This document shows, in pieces, positions 13,116 to 19,303 of a DNA stretch of 19,303 bases. The translations under genes and the position numbers were made by a program. A model generated the notes under the pieces. That model did no database searches and was not told where the DNA came from. It saw nothing but the letters and a program-made list of their open reading frames with translations. How positions within the stretch are numbered: the first letter of the stretch is position 1; every line of letters begins with the position of its first letter. Source of the DNA: Planctomycetota bacterium (GTDB lineage Bacteria; Planctomycetota; SZUA-567); contig JAJBSZ010000438.1 in NCBI GenBank assembly GCA_020861125.1, forward strand, positions 1 through 19,303. The letters run 5' to 3'.

Positions 13116-14168
13116 TTATTCAAATGTGATACGCGGATCGGCCACCGCGTACAGGATGTCGGAAAGGAGGATGCCCAGGAGCACCAGCACGGTGCTCAAT
13201 CCCATAACCGTCATCAGAACGGGATAATCGCGGCTGGAAAGGGCCTGCAGCATCAGGGTGCCCATGCCGGGGATATTAAAAAGGTATTCGATGATCATGC
13301 TGCCGCCGAGCATGCCGGGCAGCAGGCCGGCGGCCAAGGTGATCAGGGGGATCAAAGAATTGCGGAATACATGGCGGAACACCACGGCCCACTCCGACAA
13401 CCCCTTGGCCCGGGCCGCCCGGACGTAATCCTGACGGATCGTCTCCAGGACCGACGCGCGGGTAAAACGGCTGAGACTGGCGAAACCGCCGTAGCTCAGG
13501 CACGCCACCGGCATGACGTAGTGGAGCGCCGTTCGGCCCAGGGCGGCCCAGTAGGTCTCCGCCGCCCGTGGCGCTTGGGACAATCCGCTGATCGGCCAGC
13601 CTTCCGGCGTCGGCCACGAGGAGAGGTAACGCGAGGCGACGATGATCATCAACAGTCCGATCCAGAAGGCGGGCAGGCTGTAGAGGATGAAAAAGAAGGT
13701 GGAAAAAAACCGGTCCGCCAGCGACTCCTTGAAAATGGCCGAATACAGCCCGAACGAGACGGATACCAGGTACACGATGGCGAAGGACCACAAGTTCAGC
13801 TTGATGGTGGCAGGGAGTTTTTCGGCGATCACCTCCCAGACCGGCGTCCCGAGACTGAGGACGATGGAGTCGCCGAAATCGCCGCGGATGACGCCGCCCC
13901 GGCCGCGGAGGGAGTCGCCGGCCAGCCAGCGCCAGTAACCGACATACCACGGTTGGTCCAGGTAAAAGCGGCGGCGGAACTCCCGGGCGGCGGTACTCTC
14001 CCCCTCGCGACGGACGCCGGCGCCGCCCTCGCCGCCGGAATCGTTGGCCAGGAAGTTGGCACGCACCGGGTCGCCCGGCGCCAGGCGCATCATGCCGTAA
14101 GAGACCACGGTAATGACGAACAAGGTGGGGATCATCCACAGCAGGCGTCTGATGATATAGGACCGCAT
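13116..14168 (-). CDS. OppB/DppB-type ABC transporter permease, orphan
   Basis: 350 residues of an inner-membrane permease of the peptide/nickel importer family. It begins MRSYIIRRLLWMIPTLFVITVVSY, the usual first helix, followed by RLAPGDPVRANF. A periplasmic loop of about 70 residues contains a Gly-rich insertion (SGGEGGAGVRREG) and IRGDFGDS. The EAA loop is DYVRAARAKGLSEWAVVFRHVFRNSLIPLI, the ATPase contact site, then IIEYLFNIPGMGTLML and a last helix ending DILYAVADPRITFE. Such permeases work with an OppC partner, two ATPases and a binding protein, none of which is adjacent. It could be an orphan or pair with genes elsewhere. GGAGG lies 12 bases before the ATG, a little far. It sits 99 bases after the DUF2062 gene and 30 before murD. 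Confidence 0.9.
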   Translation of the reverse strand: MRSYIIRRLLWMIPTLFVITVVSYGMMRLAPGDPVRANFLANDSGGEGGAGVRREGESTAAREFRRRFYLDQPWYVGYWRWLAGDSLRGRGGVIRGDFGDSIVLSLGTPVWEVIAEKLPATIKLNLWSFAIVYLVSVSFGLYSAIFKESLADRFFSTFFFILYSLPAFWIGLLMIIVASRYLSSWPTPEGWPISGLSQAPRAAETYWAALGRTALHYVMPVACLSYGGFASLSRFTRASVLETIRQDYVRAARAKGLSEWAVVFRHVFRNSLIPLITLAAGLLPGMLGGSMIIEYLFNIPGMGTLMLQALSSRDYPVLMTVMGLSTVLVLLGILLSDILYAVADPRITFE

Positions 14169-14267
14169 GTCGGCCGTTTTCCTCCAATGCCCGGGCGCCG
14201 GAATGGCGGACCGCTGGTTGCCTCACCCTGTGGACGGACGGTCAGTCCGCCGTGTCGCCGCCGGCGC

Positions 14268-14897
14268 CTACAGCTCGCCGGACCAGTCACCGCTAGTATA
14301 GCTGCCCCCCAGTTGCGCGTCCACTCCAGCCGCGCGGCGGCGGCGGTCCTGGCGCAGGCGTTTCTTCCGCGCCACCGCCTCGCGGAACGACTCCACGAAA
14401 CGGTAGGACAAGTAATAGGCGGGAATGGCCAACGACAGGCCGACCAGAATGCAGCCGAGCCACAGCGGCAGTTGCATATCCCATCCCATGGATAGGAGTT
14501 CGCCGATACCGAGACGGATCCCCGCCCACCAGGCGGCCAAGCGACCCATTTCCTCGGTCGGCACCGGTACGGCCAGCATGCGTTTCAAAACCTCTGCCAG
14601 GTCGGACAGCGGCGGTCCGCCCACCAACAGCCAGCCCACCCAGTAGTTGAACGAGAAAATGGGCACCAGGGTGACAGGATTGGTCAGCCAGATGGGAAAT
14701 ATAGGCACCACCTGGTTTGCTTTCAAGAGGGCGCACAGCACCACCGCCACCGCCATCTGGATGCCGACAATGGGCAACCAGCCGACGAAAAAGCCGATCG
14801 CCACCCCCAGGGCTATCTGGTGCGCCGTGCCGGTGGCGCGGCCGAGGCCGCGCAGGATGCGGCGCACCAGATAGCGGAGGCGGCGGACGGAAAACAT
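14268..14897 (-). CDS. DUF2062 membrane protein
   Basis: 209 residues. It begins MFSVRRLRYLVRRILR, a basic amphipathic start, then GTAHQIALGVAIGFFVGWLPIVGIQMAVAVVLCALLKANQ and the DUF2062 hallmark FPIWLTNPVTLVPIFSFNYWVGWLL (68–92). A third hydrophobic region at about 143–166 is followed by a basic tail, RKKRLRQDRRRR. The biochemical role is unknown; members are small inner-membrane proteins sometimes found near glycosyltransferases or cell-envelope genes. Its ATG follows the queA TAG with no gap (TAGATG), so it is translationally coupled to queA. No independent promoter is visible. Confidence 0.88.
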   Translation of the reverse strand: MFSVRRLRYLVRRILRGLGRATGTAHQIALGVAIGFFVGWLPIVGIQMAVAVVLCALLKANQVVPIFPIWLTNPVTLVPIFSFNYWVGWLLVGGPPLSDLAEVLKRMLAVPVPTEEMGRLAAWWAGIRLGIGELLSMGWDMQLPLWLGCILVGLSLAIPAYYLSYRFVESFREAVARKKRLRQDRRRRAAGVDAQLGGSYTSGDWSGEL

Positions 14898-15959
14898 CTA
14901 GGGGGTCCGTTCCGGACGCCAAATAAGCATGGCGTCGCCAAAAGAGTAAAACCGGTACCGTTCCGCCACCGCCCGACGGTAGCTTGCCAGTACCCGTTCC
15001 CGGCCGGCCAGGGCCGAGATCAGCACCAGTAGGGAGGATCCCGGCAGGTGGAAGTTGGTGATCAATCCGTCCAGAGCGGCGAAACGGTGGCCAGGACGGA
15101 TAAACAATTCCGTCCAGCCCCTGGAACGGCCGGTCCCCGCCGCCGCTTCCAGGGTGCGGGCGGTGGTGGTGCCCACCGCCACCACCCGGCCGCCAGCGGC
15201 GCGCGTTGCCCGCAGGCGATCCTCGGTGGCGGCAGGCACCTCGTACCATTCCGCGTCCATGCGGTGATCATCCAGGGAGGCCGCCTGGATGGGCCGGAAC
15301 GTGCCGGGGCCGACGTTCAGGGTGATCTCCGCCAGCCCGACCCCGCGCTCCGCCAGCCGTGCGTCCAGTTCGGCGGTAAAATGCAGCCCGGCCGTCGGTG
15401 CCGCCACCGCCCCGGGCCGGCTGGCATAGACGGTCTGGTAGCGCTCGGCGTCCTCGGGCGTCGGCTGCCGGTCCGGCCGGGAGATGTACGGCGGCAGCGG
15501 TACCCGGCCGCAGCGTTCCAGCTCCCGCAGAAAGGCATCGCCGCCGACGGAGAAAGAAACCCAGACCATACCCTGCTCGCCCCGCTCGCTGGCGGTGGCG
15601 ACCAGCCTGCCGTCGCCAAAGGAAAACTCCCGGCCGGGCTTGAAGCGGTTTGCGGGCCGGGCCAAACACAGCCAGCGTTCGTCTCCGGCCGCGTGGTCGC
15701 GACGGACGAGAAGCAGTTCCGCCCTCCCGCCGCCCTGCCGCTGCCCCAAAAGCCGCGCCGGCAGGACCCGGACGTTGTTCCGTACCAGCAGGTCGCCGGG
15801 GGCCAGCAGGTCCGGCAGATCGCGGAACAGATGGTCGCTGAGCGCCCCGTCGGCGGCGAGGCGGAGAAGCCGGGAGGCGTCCCGGGCCGGAGCCGGATGC
15901 TGGGCGATCAGCTCCGGCGGCAGATGAAACTGGTAGGATGAAAGAAGGTTGTCAGCCAC
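14898..15959 (-). CDS. queA: S-adenosylmethionine:tRNA ribosyltransferase-isomerase
   Basis: 353 residues. It transfers and isomerises the ribosyl group of SAM onto preQ1 in the wobble position of tRNAs for Tyr, His, Asn and Asp, making epoxyqueuosine. Family blocks are complete: LLSSYQFHLPPELIAQHPAPARDASRLL at the N-terminus, VRNNVRVLPARLLG, GRVPLPPYI 151–159, AAPTAGLHFT 186–195, VGPGTFRP 216–223, TNFHLPGSSL 301–310 and YRFYSFGDAMLI 335–346. The start is GTG at 15959, giving the normal N-terminus; no good Shine-Dalgarno precedes it. An intrinsic terminator lies only 15 bases before the GTG, so expression needs read-through or antitermination. No tgt or other queuosine gene is adjacent, but a substrate tRNA-Tyr(GTA) gene is in the window. 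Confidence 0.96.
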   Translation of the reverse strand: MADNLLSSYQFHLPPELIAQHPAPARDASRLLRLAADGALSDHLFRDLPDLLAPGDLLVRNNVRVLPARLLGQRQGGGRAELLLVRRDHAAGDERWLCLARPANRFKPGREFSFGDGRLVATASERGEQGMVWVSFSVGGDAFLRELERCGRVPLPPYISRPDRQPTPEDAERYQTVYASRPGAVAAPTAGLHFTAELDARLAERGVGLAEITLNVGPGTFRPIQAASLDDHRMDAEWYEVPAATEDRLRATRAAGGRVVAVGTTTARTLEAAAGTGRSRGWTELFIRPGHRFAALDGLITNFHLPGSSLLVLISALAGRERVLASYRRAVAERYRFYSFGDAMLIWRPERTP

Positions 15960-15974
15960 GTTGGTCGCCAGCGC

Positions 15975-16006
15975 AAAAAAAGAACGGGACGGCGCGCGCC
16001 GTCCCG
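15975..16006 (-). terminator. Intrinsic terminator just upstream of queA
   Basis: CGGGACGGCGC and GCGCCGTCCCG (15985–16006) form a perfect 22-base palindrome, followed on the minus strand by TTC and a run of T (complement of 15975–15981). It ends about 100 bases after the Asp23-like gene and 15 bases before the queA GTG, which leaves no room for a separate queA promoter. Confidence 0.85.
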
Positions 16007-16108
16007 GAACAGCGGGGTGAGCCGGAGGCGAAGGTTTGACTGGACGGAGCCCTTTTCCGACGTCGGTACCAACACCCGATGAGGCCTAGCCTCCCCCCGC
16101 ATCCCTGA

Positions 16109-16687
16109 CTAGTCGCTTTCCACATCCTCCGCCGAGTACACCGGCCCGTTGAACTCCTCAGCCGGCTCGGCGATAATCTGGGCTTCGACCTTGACTTCGA
16201 CGGTGAGGCCGCCGGGAATGAGTTTGTCGATGATGTCGCGGATCTGGCGCTTGATGTCGTCCACCCGTTTCAGGACGTCGCGCTGCCGTCGCAACTTCAG
16301 GCCGACTTCGCAGAGCATGGGTTTGCCGATACCCTTGGGCTTCAGGAACACCGTCGGCTCCAGGATGTCCGGCTCGGCCCGGAGATCGTGCAGGATAAGC
16401 ATTTCGATGTGGGGGATGGAAAACTCGGTGGTGCCCAGTTCGGTATTGAGGCGGAGATTACCCATGATGCCGACCGTTTTCCATTCCGCCCGCAGTACGC
16501 TAATGTTGATCCAAAGAAGAAACGCCCCGGTCAGGAATACCAGCAGGCGCGTCGTCCAGCTCCCGGCCATCAACCCGGCGGGCACACCTTTGAGGCTGTC
16601 GGTCCCCGGCAGGGACAGGAGCACGAGATAGGCCCCTCCCAACACCGTTGCCGTCACGTTGGCGTAGTCCATGATTTTTCGCCGCAT
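16109..16687 (-). CDS. Asp23/AmaP-like membrane protein
   Basis: 192 residues. Two membrane helices (about 8–27 and 46–64) are followed by a soluble domain, GNLRLNTELGTTEFSIPHIEMLILHDLRAEPDI...VGLKLRRQRDVLKRVDDIKRQIRDIIDKLIPGGLTVEVKVEAQII. This layout and the ELG...(E/I)FSIP start followed by an amphipathic helix and a V-x-V-x-V strand resemble, from memory, the alkaline-shock Asp23 domain and the AmaP membrane anchor of Firmicutes. Its function here is unknown; a membrane-attached scaffold is the best guess. The start at 16687 is chosen over GTG at 16693 because GGAGG lies 8 bases before it. It follows accC after 19 bases and is probably co-transcribed with accBC, ending at the terminator at 15975–16006. 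Confidence 0.65.
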   Translation of the reverse strand: MRRKIMDYANVTATVLGGAYLVLLSLPGTDSLKGVPAGLMAGSWTTRLLVFLTGAFLLWINISVLRAEWKTVGIMGNLRLNTELGTTEFSIPHIEMLILHDLRAEPDILEPTVFLKPKGIGKPMLCEVGLKLRRQRDVLKRVDDIKRQIRDIIDKLIPGGLTVEVKVEAQIIAEPAEEFNGPVYSAEDVESD

Positions 16688-16706
16688 GCTCACTTCCTCC
16701 CGGGGG

Positions 16707-18044
16707 TCAAGCGTAGAGCTTGTCCACGAAATTTATGTCGAAGTCGGAATTGACGAACGCGTTGTTCTCCAGCATGGCCAGGTGAAAGGGGATGGTCGTC
16801 TTCACCCCTTCCAGGATGAACTCCCGCAGCGCCAGCTTGGAGCGCTCGATACACTGCTGCCGATCCTCGGCGTGGATGATCAGTTTGGCGATCATCGAAT
16901 CGTAGTAGGGCGACACCCGGTAGCCGGAATAGATGAAGGAGTCGGTCCGCACCCACGGGTATTCCGGCTGCACGAACAGGCTGACCACCCCGGGGCAGGG
17001 AGCGAACTTTCGTTCCGGATCCTCGGCATTGATGCGGAATTCCATGGCATGACCGGTGTTCTTGATGTCTTTCTGGCGCCACCGCAGGGTCTCGCCCGCC
17101 GCCACCCGCAACTGTTCCTCGATCAGGTCGATGCCGGTGACCATCTCGGTGACCGGGTGTTCCACCTGGATGCGGGTGTTCATTTCCATGAAAAAGAAAT
17201 TGCCGCCCTCGAAGAGAAATTCGATGGTGCCGGCGTTGGTGTAGCCGGCGGCCTTGCAGAGCTTGACCGCCGCTTCGCCCATGGCGGCCCGGACCTTCTT
17301 GTCCACCGCCGGCGATGGCGATTCCTCGATCAGCTTCTGGTGCCGCCGTTGGGTGGTGCAGTCCCGCTCCCCCAGGTGGATGACGTTACCGTGCTCGTCG
17401 CACAGGACCTGAACCTCCACATGCCGGGGATGGGTGAGGAATTTCTCGAGGTAGAGAGAACCGTCGCCGAAGGCGGCTTCGGCCTCGGCCCGGGCCGAGG
17501 ACATGGCGATGCGGAGGGCGGCGTCGTTGTGGGCCACCCGGATGCCACGGCCACCGCCACCGGCCGAGGCCTTGACGATAACCGGGTACCCGATCTGCCG
17601 CGCCACCCGCAGGCCGTCCTCGTCATCGGCCAGAGCTCCTTCCGATCCCGGCAGGGTGGGAACCCCGTTGGCCTTGGCCAGTTCCCGAGCTCCCGCCTTG
17701 TCGGACATTTTCGCCATCGCCGCAGAGGAAGGGCCGATGAAGGCGATGTCCAGACTGCGGCAGATATCGGCGAAATGGCCGTTCTCGGAGAGGAAACCGT
17801 ACCCCGGATGGATGGCGTCGACGTCAGCTATTTCCGCCGCCGAGATGATCGACGGGATATGCAGGTAGGATCGGGCGGAATCCGCCGGACCGATGCAGAT
17901 GGATACGTTGGCCATTCGGACGTGCAGAGATCCCCGGTCCGCTTCCGAATGCACCGCGACCGACTCGACCCCAAGCTTGCGGCAGGCCCGGATGACCCGA
18001 CAGGCAATCTCGCCACGGTTGGCGATAAGAACGCGTTTGAACAT
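16707..18044 (-). CDS. accC: Acetyl-CoA carboxylase, biotin carboxylase subunit
   Basis: 445 residues. It carboxylates the biotin of AccB using ATP and bicarbonate, the first half-reaction of malonyl-CoA formation for fatty acids. It begins MFKRVLIANRGEIACRVIRAC, then DAIHPGYGFLSEN, the ATP-grasp Gly-rich loop SAGGGGRGIRV (160–170), HLGERDCTTQRRHQKLIEESPSP 223–245, the metal and catalytic block EMNTRIQVEHPVTE 287–300 with Glu288, GHAMEFRINAEDP with Arg337, and RVSPYYDSMIAKL 376–388. Length is normal for the stand-alone subunit. A GGGAGGAG ribosome site touches the ATG, an unusually short spacing. It follows accB after 137 bases; that gap contains a GCCGCC/GGCGGC hairpin around a T5 run, possibly a weak attenuator. 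Confidence 0.97.
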   Translation of the reverse strand: MFKRVLIANRGEIACRVIRACRKLGVESVAVHSEADRGSLHVRMANVSICIGPADSARSYLHIPSIISAAEIADVDAIHPGYGFLSENGHFADICRSLDIAFIGPSSAAMAKMSDKAGARELAKANGVPTLPGSEGALADDEDGLRVARQIGYPVIVKASAGGGGRGIRVAHNDAALRIAMSSARAEAEAAFGDGSLYLEKFLTHPRHVEVQVLCDEHGNVIHLGERDCTTQRRHQKLIEESPSPAVDKKVRAAMGEAAVKLCKAAGYTNAGTIEFLFEGGNFFFMEMNTRIQVEHPVTEMVTGIDLIEEQLRVAAGETLRWRQKDIKNTGHAMEFRINAEDPERKFAPCPGVVSLFVQPEYPWVRTDSFIYSGYRVSPYYDSMIAKLIIHAEDRQQCIERSKLALREFILEGVKTTIPFHLAMLENNAFVNSDFDINFVDKLYA

Positions 18045-18181
18045 CTCCTCCCACTTCTTTCCTGGAACAGACCCGACCTCGACGTTAAGGACAAGGGGCA
18101 GCTGACGGCGGTTTCCGAGCCGCCAAAAACGCCGGCGGCGTCATAAAGCACCCGAGCGTACTGGGCGGGGCGGACGAACTC

Positions 18182-18637
18182 CTAGCGCCGGACCAGGAAC
18201 AGCGGTTGCCCGTATTCCACCGGCTCCCCGCTTTCCACCAGAACCCGCTCGATTTTGCCGTCGATTTCGGCATGGATTTCGTTCATGATCTTCATGGCTT
18301 CGATGATGCACACCACAGTGTCTTTGCGAACGGTATCCCCCTCCTGGACGAAAGGCGGCGATTCCGGCCCCGGCGCCCGGTAGAAGGTGCCGACAATCGG
18401 GCTTGGAATCTGGGTCAGGCCGGCGTCGGTGTCGGCCGGAACGGTAGAAGCGGCAGCCGGTGATGGCGGAGCCGGAGGCGGCGGCATATGCGGTGCGGGA
18501 GCCATGGCGGGCGGTGCGAAGGCGCCTTGTTTCCGCAGCGCGACGCTGAACTCGCCTTCTTCCAGCTCCAGTTCGACAATATCGTTTTCCTGCATCATGG
18601 CCAACAAGGCGCTGATTTTTTCCAGACTGCTGCTCAT
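18182..18637 (-). CDS. accB: Acetyl-CoA carboxylase biotin carboxyl carrier protein
   Basis: 151 residues. It carries the biotin that shuttles CO2 from AccC to the carboxyltransferase AccAD. The N-terminal helix MSSSLEKISALLAMMQENDIVELELEEGEFSVALRK is the usual AccB start. A Pro/Ala-rich flexible linker spans about 38–72, and the biotinyl domain begins IPSPIVGTFYRAPGPESPPFV with biotinylated Lys116 in EAMKIMNEI (113–121), ending GQPLFLVRR. The start at 18637 is chosen for homology; another ATG eight codons upstream (18661) is possible, and neither has a good Shine-Dalgarno. It is the first gene of the operon, with a promoter at 18710–18738. The efp gene often found next to accB and the upstream peptidase in related clusters is absent here. 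Confidence 0.95.
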   Translation of the reverse strand: MSSSLEKISALLAMMQENDIVELELEEGEFSVALRKQGAFAPPAMAPAPHMPPPPAPPSPAAASTVPADTDAGLTQIPSPIVGTFYRAPGPESPPFVQEGDTVRKDTVVCIIEAMKIMNEIHAEIDGKIERVLVESGEPVEYGQPLFLVRR

Positions 18638-18709
18638 ACAAGAATCCCGGGATTTTGGCATAAAAAATAACGATGGGGCGGCGCACGGCCGACCCGCCAC
18701 AAAAGGCGT

Positions 18710-18738
18710 ATTATAAGTATATTCTTCGGATGGCACAA
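18710..18738 (-). promoter_or_regulatory. Sigma-70 promoter of the accBC operon
   Basis: On the minus strand, TTGTGC (18738–18733), a 17-base spacer and a perfect -10 TATAAT (18715–18710). The start would be near 18703, giving a leader of about 65 bases that can form a GGCGG/CCGCC stem. TATACT just upstream is an alternative -10. Confidence 0.65.
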
Positions 18739-18744
18739 GCACCT

Positions 18745-19303
18745 TCAAAAAACCACCGAATCCGCATCCTTGGGCAGGGTGCCCAGCACCTGCACCCCGT
18801 CGGCCGTCACCAGCGCCATGTCCTCGATGCGGATGCCGCCGGCACCGGGAAAATACACCCCCGGTTCCACAGTAACAACGTTGCCAACCACAAGTTGCCC
18901 GGATACTGACCGGCTCAGGCGCGGGTCCTCGTGCACCGCCAGGCCGACGCCATGCCCCAGGCCGTGGGTAAAATAACCTTCCAGCCCGGCCCCGGCCAAC
19001 GCCTCCCGCGCCGCCTGGTCCGGCACACTGCCTGCAACACCAGGGCGAATGGCCTGAACGGCCGCCTGCTGGGCGGCAAGAACCGCCTCGTACCGCCGCC
19101 GCCACCGGGAAGGCATGGAGTCCGCCCAGAGAGTCCGGGTGGTATCGGAATTGTACCGGTGCCGGCGGGCGCCAAAGTCCACCAGGAGCATTTTGCCCGG
19201 CCCGATGCGCCGACCGCCGGCGTGGGCGTGGGGCAGGCTGGCGTTGGCGCCCCCGGCGACGAGGGGGTCGACGGCTGGGTCTTCGGCTCCCCGCGGCCGC
19301 ATT
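18745..19303 (-). CDS. M24 metallopeptidase, Xaa-Pro aminopeptidase type, C-terminal part (cut by right edge)
   Basis: About 186 residues of the pita-bread catalytic domain are visible; the N-terminal domain lies beyond the window. These cytosolic enzymes remove an N-terminal residue before proline using two metal ions. All five metal ligands are present in the visible part (counted from the Met at 19302): Asp42 in LLVDFGA, Asp53 in YNSDTTRT, His117 in HGLGHGVGLAVHE, Glu146 in VTVEPGVYF and Glu160 in GIRIEDM. PepP and PepQ types cannot be separated without the N-terminus. It is the upstream neighbour of accB, an arrangement I recall from other bacteria (peptidase–efp–accB–accC), here without efp. 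The stop is at 18745–18747, followed at once by the acc promoter. Confidence 0.9.
   Translation of the reverse strand, partial: MRPRGAEDPAVDPLVAGGANASLPHAHAGGRRIGPGKMLLVDFGARRHRYNSDTTRTLWADSMPSRWRRRYEAVLAAQQAAVQAIRPGVAGSVPDQAAREALAGAGLEGYFTHGLGHGVGLAVHEDPRLSRSVSGQLVVGNVVTVEPGVYFPGAGGIRIEDMALVTADGVQVLGTLPKDADSVVF

Noticed and set aside
14232..14251. Short inverted repeat between the DUF2062 and permease genes
   Set aside because: GGACGGAC/GTCCGCC is short and imperfect with no T-run, and is easily explained by high GC content.
11787..14495. A 902-codon open frame on the plus strand
   Set aside because: It lies antisense to murD and the permease, is low-complexity (Gly, Arg, His, Gln rich) and has no family motif. 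It is a GC-driven shadow of real genes.
15960..16108. preQ1 riboswitch before queA
   Set aside because: None of the sequence features I know for preQ1 classes I–III could be recognised. Only a terminator and a possible short antiterminator pairing are visible.
16671..18146. A 491-codon plus-strand open frame across accC
   Set aside because: It is antisense to an intact accC and shows only shadow-type composition.

Overview
This is a GC-rich chromosomal window from a Gram-negative bacterium. Housekeeping genes sit beside stress and metal-handling accessory genes. The lineage is not fixed by anything decisive. A former deltaproteobacterial group (Desulfobacterota/Desulfuromonadota-like) fits the accBC–Asp23-like–queA neighbourhood, the sigma-54 promoter, the paired Hsp20 genes and the HMA2-type P-ATPase module. 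I hold that placement at moderate to low confidence. No mobile element, CRISPR array, rRNA or prophage was seen.

Left part (1–4400). The window opens with the N-terminal part of an ABC exporter (minus strand, cut by the edge). A small basic Ser/Arg-rich ORF with a good ribosome binding site and a GC hairpin follow. Next comes a plus-strand metal-transport operon with its own promoter and an adjoining dyad: a small membrane-anchored PacL-like protein broken by a one-base frameshift, a P1B-type ATPase with an N-terminal HMA2-like domain, and a free-standing HMA2-like protein. Beyond it lies a 503-base region without a gene. It carries a near-consensus sigma-70 promoter followed about 80 bases later by a strong intrinsic terminator, with no credible ORF between them, so it is a candidate small RNA. 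A second, bidirectional terminator closes both this region and ackA.

Middle part (4400–10140). ackA (acetate kinase) is on the minus strand. A two-gene plus-strand DNA-repair operon follows: a YedK/HMCES-type SRAP protein and a short ATP-dependent DNA ligase. Then come tRNA-Tyr(GTA) and a Tat-exported lipoprotein amidase, both on the minus strand. Two small heat-shock proteins on the plus strand are preceded by a clear sigma-54 (-24/-12) promoter with upstream TGACA/TGTCA dyads, and end in a strong terminator.

Right part (10140–19303), all minus strand. Read in the direction of transcription from the right edge: the C-terminal part of an M24 Xaa-Pro-type aminopeptidase, a promoter, accB, accC, an Asp23/AmaP-like membrane protein, an intrinsic terminator lying just before the queA start codon, queA, a DUF2062 membrane protein, an orphan OppB/DppB-like permease, murD and comM (yifB). 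queA abuts the DUF2062 gene and murD overlaps comM, which suggests one long transcript. The terminator in front of queA implies read-through or attenuation into that transcript.
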